Source: Cristatella mucedo | Taxonomy: Eukaryota; Bryozoa; Phylactolaemata; Cristatellidae | Length of the DNA stretch: 62,000 bases | Direction: 5' to 3' | NCBI GenBank assembly: GCA_009760855.2 | Contig: WPIO01000025.1 | Location: forward strand, 2,837,501-2,899,500 | Shown here: one piece after another, positions 53,590 to 62,000 of the stretch | Layout of the letters: every line of letters begins with the position of its first letter | Position numbering within the stretch: the stretch's first letter is position 1 | Notes under the pieces: model-generated | Database searches by the model: none | What the model saw: only the letters and a program-made list of their open reading frames with translations | Told to the model about the DNA's origin: nothing | Made by a program: the position numbers and the translations under genes

Positions 53590-54100
53590 AGAGCTCGCCG
53601 CATATCCAGAACTTAATTTCCTTCGTCAATGAATGAACTCCTTCCAGAGAAGCAGAATGGTATCGTCAAATGTGTATCGGAGCAGACCAAGTGGTTCTCT
53701 CGAATCATACCGGTCCTGAAGCCCAGCGGCAAAGTGCACCTTCGTGTCGACTTGAAGCGCCTAAATCATGCAATGCTACGCGAAAGGTTAGTACTACCTA
53801 CGCTTAATAAGATTTTTCTTACGTTTGTTGGTGCTAAGCTGTTTTGCAAGTTGGATGCCTCCAGTAGGTTTCGGGCTGTTCTGTTATTCAATGAAAGCTC
53901 TCGCTTAACGGTCTTTAAATCCCAGTCTGGACGGTTTTGCTTTCGCCACCTCACATTTTAAATTACCAGCACCCCGAGATCTTTCAGCGGATGATGTACA
54001 ACCTCTTAGGTGAAACTGAAGGTGCATTAGTTTACATGGGCAGTGTTTTGGTGTGTGAGACGCAGTTCTGCCGTGAAGCCGTTCACCAGTCAATGGTCGA
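53590..54100 (+). pseudogene. Gypsy-1 reverse transcriptase fragment
   Basis: The first frame (to 53961) carries W-F-S-R-I-I-P-V-L-K-P-S-G-K-V, V-D-L-K-R-L-N and F-C-K-L-D-A-S-S-R-F, the first catalytic aspartate region. After a frameshift the next frame carries P-E-I-F-Q-R-M-M-Y-N-L-L and the catalytic box at 54033-54044, which reads Y-M-G-S instead of Y-M-D-D, so both catalytic aspartates are lost. RT homology resumes at 54382 (H-D-K-R, then F-N-R-D-K-C-I-F and F-I-G-H-I-V-D-A-S-G). Confidence 0.88.
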
Positions 54101-54799
54101 GAAAATTACGGTAGTTTATTACCGCAGCCGACAAACATAACGTAGACCGTATCCAAATACGGAAACACGGACTAAGAACAAGTAGCAAACGGGTCCAACA
54201 TGTAGTAGTCCTGAATGAATACTATTGGCTGAGGTACAGCCAATCAGCTGTAGTCTGCAGCTCCAAGAATAGCCGGTCTCCCGAGTACGTCAGTGATGCA
54301 CTGAAGGTCAAGGTGAAATTATCCGGCACAGTGGCTGTAGAGCGGATTCAGCCAACACGGTGCACTGATCTACGCTGGCTATGCACGACAAGAGATTTTG
54401 TCGTGTCATTTCCAAAATATCCCACTCTGGCCGAAAGTTTAATAGAGACAAGTGTATTTTCCTCCAGCCAACTTTGACGTTCATAGGGCATATTGTTGAT
54501 GCCTCTGGCGACCTACCGTCAGACGAAAAAAATAAAAGCCGTCCTCAAACTCCTTAATCCAACCAACATAGCCGAGCTAAAGCCTTTTTACGACGAACCA
54601 CCTCGTCCTATTGTTGCCAAATCTGGCCACTGTCTTAAAACTGCTAAAGAACATCATTTCGGGTAACTCAGTACGGTACAGGAGGTCTTAACAGAGAAAT
54701 AAATTTCTGAAAGCGAAGTTTCTTTTGACTATGGCATCGGTTTTAGCCTATTTTACCAGGTTCCGGTTAGATGCCAATGCCTATTAATGCGAACAATTT

Positions 54800-55045
54800 G
54801 TTTTAGCTCTTGCACCATGTATTACCTGGGAAGACCGGTGGTAGCTAATACGCTGTCAAGGGCGCTATTTTTTGGGCTCGAGGAACACGACCACGCCGAA
54901 GCCTGACAGCTTTATGTAGACACCATCGTTGCTAAATCGCTTTCAGTAGCTCGCTTGAGAGAAGTAAGGCAGGCAACCGCTAACGGCATCGAGCTAAAAG
55001 CTGTAATTGAGCATACACTCTCACGGTGGCCTAAATCGAGCTAGG
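54800..55045 (+). pseudogene. Gypsy-1 RNase H/linker fragment
   Basis: The frame reads P-V-V-A-N-T-L-S-R-A, equivalent to the A-D-A-L-S-R-A box at the end of Gypsy RNase H, then E-E-H-D-H-A-E-A and a stop. Y-V-D-T-I-V-A and L-R-E-V-R-Q-A-T follow, typical of the linker before integrase. The RNase H core upstream is too decayed to follow. Confidence 0.75.
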
Positions 55046-55136
55046 ATTTAGTCGTAGACGCCTTGTAGAAGTACTTCACCATAAGAAGCCACGCTTCTGC
55101 TTCTAATGGTTGACTACTATTTGACGATACACAGAC

Positions 55137-55210
55137 ACAAAGACACGCGGACACACAGACACACACACATACACACACATACACACACACACGCACGCAC
55201 ACACGCATAC

Positions 55211-55254
<44 letters not shown>
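55137..55254. repeat. (AC)n microsatellite, compound
   Basis: AC repeats with GC and AT interruptions ('acacgcacgcacacacgcata', 'cgcgcgcg'). It sits in the Gypsy-1 linker before integrase. Confidence 0.97.
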
Positions 55255-55258
<4 letters not shown>

Positions 55259-55269
55259 GTATATCCCAT

Positions 55270-56156
55270 AAAGCCTCCATGACTTTCTATCGATGCAGAT
55301 CCACGACGGCCACCTATGAGTGACCAAACGCAGGGACCTACCAAGGTCGTATGTATACTAGATAGGCAGGCATTAGCCAAGACCTTACGACATCTGTCGA
55401 TTCTTTTAGCTTCTGTCGAAACAACATGAGGAGACAGCGAGTGATCCACTCATCTCAACAACGTTGCCTAGTGTTCCTCAGCTGCAAGTCACGGCCGATC
55501 TCTTCGAACATGAGGCACGAAGCTTCTGAATGTAATCCGCTTTAACTCCCCATATATGGTAATCACTCCGTTATCAAAATCGGCCACGAAAGAAGTAATG
55601 GCCGAACTACAGACCATACTTGCTCGCTGGGGCATACCAGAGTCATTGGAGTCTGACAATGGCCCACAACTCTCATCTCAATAATTTGATGATTTTGCGA
55701 GACGATGCAGATTCAAGCATGTTAAGACCAGCCAATATTTTCTACAAGCGAACGAAGAAGTAGGAAGAGCTGAGTAAACAGCCAAATCTATTGTGAGGCA
55801 GCCTGTTTCGTCCCTCGTTATAATTCAGAGGTCGACACCTTATACCTCTGCATGCTTTAATCCAGCACCACTGATTATGTGACGGCAGATTAGGACGTCG
55901 TTGCCCGTGCTCTTTTGGCACGTCTAACCACGACGGCCAGCAAAGGAGACAGTGCAACTCAACGAAGACCGGTAAAAAGAGCTACAACAGCACTACCGCG
56001 ATCGCCATCACTCTGCTCTTCCACTTTCACCTCTTCAAATTGGCCAAATGCACTAGTGCAGACTGATGGAGAAAACAGCTGGAGCGAAAATGTAATGGTG
56101 ACGGAACAAGCGGGTGCAATTCGGTAGTTAGTCATGCGGACTGGCAATAGCAGTAC
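55270..56156 (+). pseudogene. Gypsy-1 integrase, left part
   Basis: Zinc-binding remnant I-H-D-G-H-L-x-V-T-K at about 55302. The catalytic core begins T-A-D-L-F-E-H-E-A-R-S-F at about 55493. The W-G-I-P-E-S-L-E-S-D-N-G-P-Q block with the second catalytic aspartate lies at about 55630-55671. H-V-K-T-S-Q-Y-F-L-Q-A-N-E-E-V-G-R-A-E, with the catalytic glutamate position, lies at about 55718-55772. A decayed C-terminal domain reads V-Q-T-D-G-E-N-S-W-S-E-N-V at 56056. Several in-frame stops. The domain is cut at 56156 by the solo LTR. Confidence 0.87.
56153..56156. repeat. target-site duplication, left (gtac)
   Basis: The four bases directly before the LTR start are identical to the four bases directly after its end (57642-57645). 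Confidence 0.8.
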
Positions 56157-56554
56157 TGTAGCGCCCTGCTGGCTTTGGCTGAATTTTAGCGCGAACAAGA
56201 GCTGTTCGGCGGCGGGCTAGAGCCCCTTTGTCCTGGAGCAGTGAGCCAGAGAGGAGCGTCAGTGCGGTTAGAGAGGAAGCGCTTAGGAGCAGGCCAGGAA
56301 GCTCGGAGACGAGCAGCGGCGATTCGGCCTTTAGAATTGGTCCGATACTCGCGGAAGCTGCTGATAGATGTTGGCTGGCCTGTCAACCCCCGCCTTCCCT
56401 CTTTCCAAGAAAGAAGCGTCTGGAGCCCATTCGCCATTCAAGCTGGACAGGGGGGACATTCCAGTGGCCTAGTGCCGGTATTAATTCCTCACCGTAATGG
56501 GCCATGGTGTCGGGCCCAATACCACTAAGCTCTTGCCCCATTGTCTCAGCCAAG

Positions 56555-56562
56555 TATTTAAG
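56555..56562 (+). promoter_or_regulatory. TATA-like box of the solo LTR
   Basis: 'TATTTAAG' lies about 400 bp into the LTR, upstream of a TC/GT-rich stretch, where an LTR promoter would be expected. Function is inferred from sequence only. Confidence 0.45.
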
Positions 56563-56884
56563 AGTCGAGCGACGCTCGCTCTGGGTCTTTTGCCTCGTGT
56601 CTTTTTGTCTTTGGTCCGGCTTCGACGCCGTCGCACTCGTTTCTCTGAAAGCGAGGGAGGAGGGCGGGCTGTCCGCCGACGATGGACGGAACAAGACGAG
56701 ACAGCGCAAGGAGGATTCGGTGGAACTCCACCGAACACGGTCGTATCGCGCCCGAGCTGGCATTTTGTGTGTTCTTTCGTGTTTTGTGTTTCTTTTTTGT
56801 CGTATATGTGCGAGCTAGCACGTGGTCTCGGCATAGGGATTTGCCGGCGCGAGTTAGGCGTAGTTGACGTGTGTGGAGCTCTAG

Positions 56885-57380
56885 TTTACCGGGTAGGGTT
56901 TAGGCTCCGGTTCGCGCTTCAGCGTGGAGAAGTATTTCCTCCGCAGGAGTGCTTGAGTTGGCGTGTGTGGAGTATTCCTGCCGCACTGGTGGAAACCGAG
57001 TTCTAGTTCCCGGTCAGGGTTTAGACTGGTTCGGGCTCCGTCTATTTGGGTCGTTTCCCATTATACACGTAAGCAGCCCCAGTGTGGAGAAGTACTCCCT
57101 CCGCAAGAGTGCTTGAGGTGGCGTGTGTGGAGTATTCCTGCCGCACTGTTGGAAACCGAGTTCTAGTTCACCGGTCAGGGTTTAGACTCCGGTACGCGCT
57201 TCAGTGCGGAGGAGTATTTCCTCCGCAAGAGTGTTTTAAGTTGGCGTGTTTGGGGTATTCCCTCGGCACAGGCAGGAACGGATTCCTAGTTCACCGGTTA
57301 GGGTTTAGGGTCCGGGTCGCGCTTAGTGTGGAGGAGTATTCCCTCCGCAAGAGTGTTGAACGTGCGAGGAGTGTGGAGAT
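56885..57380 (+). repeat. about 121-bp subrepeats inside the solo LTR
   Basis: Four units, marked by 'ggtagggtttagg', 'ggtcagggtttaga', 'ggtcagggtttaga' and 'ggttagggtttaggg' at about 56892, 57012, 57173 and 57295. Spacing is 120, 161 and 122 bp; the long interval holds a 40-bp insertion. Each unit also has 'gtggag.agta.t.cctccgca'. In the third unit this is a perfect hairpin, 'tgcggagga' (57205-57213) and 'tcctccgca' (57219-57227), around a 5-base loop. Confidence 0.9.
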
Positions 57381-57419
57381 AAAGCTGAACTAGACGCGCA
57401 GCGACTTTGTGCCCTAGCG

Positions 57420-57425
57420 AATAAA
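57420..57425 (+). terminator. polyadenylation signal of the solo LTR
   Basis: AATAAA about 220 bp before the LTR end, followed within 35 bases by a GT-rich 'cagtttgtgtgtcttg' element, the usual poly(A) signal layout. Confidence 0.6.
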
Positions 57426-57641
57426 GTTCAGTAAAATCCTCAGTTTGTGTGTCTTGCTTCCAATTCACGCCGCGGACTCACGACCCCCTTTAGTAACAGT
57501 AAGCAGGTCAGCGCCAGAAACGCTCGTTTCGTGGCGGCCAGCTTATTGCGCGTAGGCGCGCACCGGACGGCATTAGGCGATAGGCTACGCCGCTAGGTAA
57601 GCGGCAGGTCAAGCTTACCCCGCCGAACCTTCGGCGTTACA

Positions 57642-57760
57642 GTACACATCGACGGAACATACGGCATGTTGGCCGAATTGACCCTGATCTATTGGTTACT
57701 GACAGTGAATCTCCGGACTCTTCCTTGCATCTGCTGAGCCCTATAACTGCAATTCATGAT
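57642..57760 (+). pseudogene. Gypsy-1 integrase C-terminal remainder
   Basis: Directly after the right gtac duplication, the frame continues with a basic H-R-R-N-I-R-H-V-G-R segment, the R-R-N-x-R-H motif that closes the integrase C-terminal domain of many Gypsy elements. It stays open to a stop near 57801. The phase matches the left part. Confidence 0.8.
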
Positions 57761-57801
57761 CAGTCTCAAAATATTGCCATTAAGACGCATCTCAAGAACG
57801 C

Positions 57802-60355
57802 ATGAAGGTCTGGCTGAGCGTTAAAGCTGGTCCAGAGTCTGAAGCTTTCAAAATGAGACTGTTCCTTTTTAAAGGGCAGGTATGCTGGAACAGCTACTGA
57901 GGCGGAGCCAACGCAACGAGACCAATCGGAAGAAGCCACGCTCGGAGCTGCGGCCCGGTTCACTTCAGGAGCTTGTCGGATCAGATGGGCAATCAAAATG
58001 GATGTTTAACATTCTCAGAGTGGTAACGGGAGATTCCGTAGGGCAAAAAACCGAGGTAGACGGAAATTCCGACATGAAGACGGAATTGCTACCTTTTGGA
58101 TGGTGCATAACCACCACCAGCAACGTACCGAAAGCTGGACAGAGAACTAACGATTAAAAATATTGTTTAACAAGAGCAAAGAAAAGGTTGAAATTATACG
58201 TAACACCGAAGGCTCAGCGGAGGAGGCGTACCCTGCCACTTACAAAGCGGCATTGCCAATTACAAAATTTGGTCCGAATTGCATGTCGTCGAGAGATAAG
58301 CATATCGTCACGAAAAAGAGCGTTTCTGGCACTAAAATGGTTGTGGGCTCGCCCCATGAATTAGAACGAGATACTTACATAAATAGGGGATTTTACAGAA
58401 CTTAATTCAAAGCGCACAAAAGACTACAGGGTTGACATGCCAGCCGCTATCAACCAGCCTCATGAACCTGCTACGACGGCTTCGTCCACTAGCTAACTGC
58501 TCGAGGACAAAGATGTATTTCAGTCGAGAAGTTCCTGTTCGCCCTTCCGCCAAGCTGGGCAGTGCTACATAAATGTGGCGCAGGCGATCGCGGATAATTC
58601 TCCAAGTTTAAAAGGTTATCGAACATGAAAAAGAGACACGTTCCGGAGGTAGCAGCAACGATAGCCGAGCAGTTTTTGACTTCAGCCAGATCACAGTAAC
58701 AGTGAGAATGTAAAAAGAAGGCTGCTAACAACAAACGGTCTATTGCACAATGAGCGGGTATTTCAGAGGTACATGTCATAAGCGATCGCCAAGGTTAGCG
58801 ACGGCTTTATATTGCTACTAGAATAAAGAATTAGCAGCAACCATATCGGCAGTGTATGGCGACTGCTTAGCAAAATATCTGGAGAACTCGTGATGTTTTT
58901 GGCAACTACGGCGCAGATGTTAGTTTGGCGCTAGCAGATCCCCTGCGACACCACAGAGTGTTCAACAGGCGATACCTGACTCGCCCCACCTCCAGACGTC
59001 GCCGCTTTGGCGTCGTCCAGCCAACGGTCATCCACGAATCATTCCTTACCGCGCCTATAACGAGCACTAAGGCTCAATCGAGTACCGGTGTTTCGACATC
59101 CGTTGGAGACTGGCTTTATGGGATAAGCGATAAGAAATTCCAAAGAGTTTATTGGCACTGCAAAATGCAGTTATTGCAGGGCGGGTTTACCAGTGCCTCC
59201 TCGAACTCACTTTGCAGCGCGGCTGCCTCACACTGTACCCACAGCTCGATTCCGCCGCAGGATGTAGACAGAGGCTCCCTAAATTAGCCTGCGGTTTCCT
59301 GGCAACCGCTGGGGCTGGTGACTGCGGCTCAGCTGAAGATAGCCCTCCAATTTGAGAGTCGGTTCTGAGATCGGCAGCTGTCAAATAACCTTAGTGGTGA
59401 GACCAGAATTCTTAAAATTGAGGTTAAAGGAATATTTAAAATAGAAATTCGTTCAGTTCTCACGAAGCTTCCTTCTCCACTGCATCTTACTATGGATGCC
59501 AGCTACGGGTCAAAAGTCATCGGTGCCAGGCCCGCCGCCCGCATGTCGGGAGGGGGGATTAGGTACCCAGTTTTAAAATTGAAGCCTTTTGCTAATAGGA
59601 AACGTGCATCGCGAATAAGTAAGTAACTTATCAGACATAAAATTTCTTATAAAAATATCTATCCGCACCACATATACAAGAAGCCACTTCTGCAATATAC
59701 CTATAACCTGTTAATGGACCTGCAGTACCCGGTCGCGCCGTACCATTATGCGCCGCAATGCAAAAAACGAAAGCTGATGGGTGAAGGCCGCTTCAGTCCA
59801 AAAAACTGGACGGGGTTCCGGAAACGGCCTTCGCCTGCTTCCGTGATCTGTGCTCGCGTTGAACAGTTGTTTCAGCTTCATCAACCTGTTCTATCCGCCG
59901 TTTCTTTCTTGGGTGAGCTATGTTGATAAAGTATTCATGCATAAAGTGTTTCATTTGCCTAGGTTAACATCTCAGAAGTGGCTTTGTAGACTTGCCTTCA
60001 CCGCATGGTCGCGTGCTCGGAGGCCTCTGGCCTAGTGGTGACGATTTTGCCGAGGCAAGAGTGGCAACAACAGTTCATTCTTTTTTCCAATCCCAGCACT
60101 TGACCTCCGCGTTGCAGCTTGTAGAATGAGATGAGGCATTGCCTTGCATATCTTCAAAGCGTTGTGCGATAATGTGGACACCACGCAGGCAACTAATAAT
60201 GCATCTCAAAATGGGTTACAATGGTTTTTCTCTCTTGGCCTGGCTTGGGATTCAAGACATCTGAAATGTGTGTGGAACGCAGCAGTTAAATTCGTATTTT
60301 TCTTGTGCGGTTACTGGACTTGGCCATATAGCTTTACTACTGATGAGAGTCAGTG
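57802..60355. other. unassigned sequence
   Basis: Open frames of 70-120 codons (57882-58157, 58163-58405, 58925-59287, 59714-59926, all plus) have no motif I can name. Some may be Gypsy-1 or another element's 3' sequence. A 3' LTR of Gypsy-1 should lie near here but I could not delimit one. Confidence 0.35.
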
Positions 60356-60362
60356 ATAGAGA

Positions 60363-60437
<75 letters not shown>
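60356..60437. repeat. (GA)n microsatellite
   Basis: About 40 GA units with one early interruption ('gaggga'). Confidence 0.98.
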
Positions 60438-60439
<2 letters not shown>

Positions 60440-60783
60440 AATTTGTAAGCGAGAGTGAGAAAGTGGAAAGAATGAGAGAGGGAGAGATAGTAAGATAAGC
60501 CCTTTGTCTAGCACACTTATAAAGCCCAATCTTTTTGTTGGGACATTGCGTATGCTGTAGAGGAATATATCAATTGGTTGACCTCTGGGTCTTAAAGCAG
60601 GGTAAAGTGATACGCCTGTAGAAGCAAGGGCAGGTTTTATTAATATGCTAACCTATGCCTGCGAAAAAAGTAAGGGGAATTGTATTGTATACTCTGCTTC
60701 TTTCAAAATCTTTCCGGCACGTTGTTGCTGGCAAGAACGCCTTTTCTTTCCAGCTTCTGCTGGATCTTAATTATTATACATGA

Positions 60784-60875
60784 GAGCCCCCAACTGGGTA
60801 CCCATACCCATGGGTACTGGGTGGGTGTGGATGGCATCTGTTATCTTATGGGTATGGTTACCCAGTTAAGGGCTC
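60784..60875. repeat. 28-bp-arm inverted repeat (hairpin)
   Basis: The left arm 60784-60811 and right arm 60848-60875 are reverse complements at 25 of 28 positions, with a 36-base loop. The arms contain 'gggtacccatacccat' and its mirror, and a smaller palindrome 'tacccatgggta' overlaps the left arm. Confidence 0.9.
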
Positions 60876-61088
60876 TGGTATACTTTCACCGAATGCACTA
60901 GCTTGTGAATTTAGAGTCTACTATTAATTTAAAGCCATTAAGCAAAAGTGGTACACACAAAGCACAAAACTGCAAATGTAAAACTCACAGAACACATATT
61001 TGCCAGCTTTGTAATACGTCAACTCAGCAGGTTCAAGAGAAAGCTGGGAAGTGGCAGTCTACTATCTGAGAAACAGCAAAGGAATTAG

Positions 61089-61091
<3 letters not shown>

Positions 61092-61170
<79 letters not shown>
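61092..61170. repeat. (GA)n then (GACA)n microsatellite
   Basis: About 30 GA units to 61152, then five GACA units. It abuts the 5' end of an L2 fragment. Confidence 0.97.
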
Positions 61171-61172
<2 letters not shown>

Positions 61173-61179
61173 AACAGAG

Positions 61180-61571
61180 ACTCGTACAAACCTCAAATCC
61201 TTTGGAGACCGTGCATTTAGTTCGTATGCTCCCAAAGCCTGGAACTCCCTCCCGACTTGCGTCAAAACATCCCCTGACTTGACCATATTTAAAAAGAACT
61301 TAACAAACCCTACATAGTACAGCATTTAGTGGGTCCCTGTGATTCGTCCTTCATATGCTTATGCGTGCTGACACTGTGCATGCTGCCACTAACCACATTT
61401 GCATGCTGACCCTGTGCATGTCACCCCTAACCATATTATTCATGTTAATCAAGCATGATATTACTCACCATTCAATCATGCATCCCTTTGCAGCAAATGT
61501 AAATCGCCTAGAAAGAGATTCAGTTTTCTGAGGGCGCTTTATCAAGTGCATTATTATTATTATTATTATTA
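61180..61571 (+). mobile_element. L2-clade LINE 3' fragment inside a GA tract
   Basis: Begins at 'ctcgtacaaacctcaaatcctttggagaccgtgc', the R-T-N-L-K-S-F-G-D-R codons of ORF2. It runs through A-P-K-A-W-N-S-L-P-T-C and a slightly eroded end, the 3' UTR, and a TTA tail at 61548-61571. 'acagag' stands on both sides (about 61172 and 61571), a candidate target-site duplication. Confidence 0.9.
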
Positions 61572-61582
61572 CAGAGGGAGAT

Positions 61583-61614
<32 letters not shown>
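61572..61614. repeat. (GA)n microsatellite
   Basis: GA-rich tract directly after the L2 tail, probably the other half of the tract at 61092-61170. Confidence 0.95.
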
Positions 61615-61615
<1 letters not shown>

Positions 61616-62000
61616 TAGACCTCTGGTGGCAGGAATGCTATGGTCATCTATTGAGAAACCCGTTGAAGTTCATTATCATGTGAAGTCTAGCATTTCAATG
61701 TTCAATTTTAACTTTAAGAGTGCATTTTGCCGCTGCCTATGCAAATTAACGTAAAATATTACCCTTCTTTTGACACTCATTGCTTTACCATCGTTGTATG
61801 ACTGTAAATATTCAATCAAGGAATGTATGTAGAGGAATGTATGTGAGGTAGGTGACTGTGCTGGACTTCCTAATTTAACAGACTAACTAACTAGCAAAAA
61901 TGCTGAGGTGACACACCCGAAAACTTGAAGCTAGGTCACCAGTTTTACTTTCAATGAGCAGAGACTAGTGCCTGATGTGAAGGGTCGAGGTTTTGCTGGC
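61615..62000. other. unassigned sequence
   Basis: No feature recognised up to the window end. Confidence 0.45.

Larger units (their letters stand above)
56157..57641 (+). mobile_element. solo LTR of a Gypsy-type retrotransposon, 1485 bp
   Basis: The ends are TGTAGCGCC and GGCGTTACA, an inverted repeat matching at 8 of 9 positions and beginning TG, ending CA. A perfect 4-bp duplication (gtac) flanks it. The same integrase C-terminal domain lies on both sides, in phase when one copy of the duplication is counted. No polypurine tract precedes it. It is therefore a separate insertion reduced to one LTR, not the 3' LTR of Gypsy-1. A TATA-like box (56555-56562) and AATAAA (57420-57425) are on the plus strand, giving its orientation. 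The 3' half is made of about four 121-bp subrepeats. A 169-codon open frame inside (56497-57006) is not a known LTR product and is probably due to GC content. Confidence 0.88.
53580..57760 (+). mobile_element. Ty3/Gypsy retrotransposon 'Gypsy-1', 5'-truncated and interrupted
   Basis: Homology runs from the start of RT (53580) through RNase H-end and integrase. It is interrupted by an unassigned 330-bp stretch (about 54050-54380), an AC microsatellite (55137-55254) and a 1485-bp solo LTR (56157-57641), and resumes to about 57760. Gag and protease are not found upstream. The protein motifs differ from Gypsy-2, so the two are separate families. Confidence 0.85.

Noticed and set aside
56497-57006. 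169-codon open frame in the solo LTR
   Set aside because: It overlaps other long frames in all phases and runs into the subrepeats; LTRs do not normally code, and no motif is present.
1-62000. Bacterial-type gene cluster, prophage or defence system
   Set aside because: There are no long adjacent reading frames, no ribosome-binding sites, and the content is animal-type retroelements and splice-like signals.

Overview
The window looks like nuclear DNA from an animal, most likely an invertebrate with a large, repeat-rich genome. There is no operon structure. Coding-like pieces are short and flanked by splice-like signals. Most recognisable sequence is decayed transposable elements: L2-clade LINE fragments, a second L2/CR1-like LINE, tRNA-derived SINEs, two broken Ty3/Gypsy retrotransposons, a solo LTR and a pogo/Tigger-like DNA element. 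Microsatellites of CA, GA/TC, TTA and TA are abundant. I cannot name the species.

Layout. 0-8 kb: L2 fragments on both strands, including a well-kept copy at 6.3-7.26 kb. 8-13 kb: tRNA-SINE copies, a 217-bp tandem duplication and a possible lone exon. 13.2-13.9 kb: a coding-like segment spread over three frames. 14.0-14.8 kb: a GT/CA microsatellite next to a 619-bp pogo-like element. 16-24 kb: a GC- and CAG/CTG-rich block holding the only host exon I can assign to a family, a TMCC (transmembrane and coiled-coil domain) exon on the minus strand at about 16390-16678, plus a serine-rich candidate exon at 21728-22194. 19.9-31 kb: LINE-B, L2, a SINE with an L2-like tail, minisatellites and GA/TC tracts. 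34-44.8 kb: more LINE pieces, including an upstream part of the L2 reverse transcriptase, and two unassigned coding-like segments. 45.4-50.9 kb: Gypsy-2, with gag knuckle, protease, RT, RNase H and integrase remnants in order, broken by later insertions. 51.2-52.4 kb: the best L2 copy, with a 319-codon open frame. 53.6-57.8 kb: Gypsy-1, whose integrase C-terminus is split by a 1485-bp solo LTR. 57.8-62 kb: unassigned sequence, a hairpin and a last L2 copy inside a GA tract.

Nothing here works as a complete gene system. The main content is the order of nested insertions (SINE into LINE-B, solo LTR into Gypsy-1, L2 and another repeat into Gypsy-2, L2 into a microsatellite), an apparent SINE-L2 tail partnership, and a small number of possible host exons. 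All family assignments come from reading translated motifs by eye; no database search was run.
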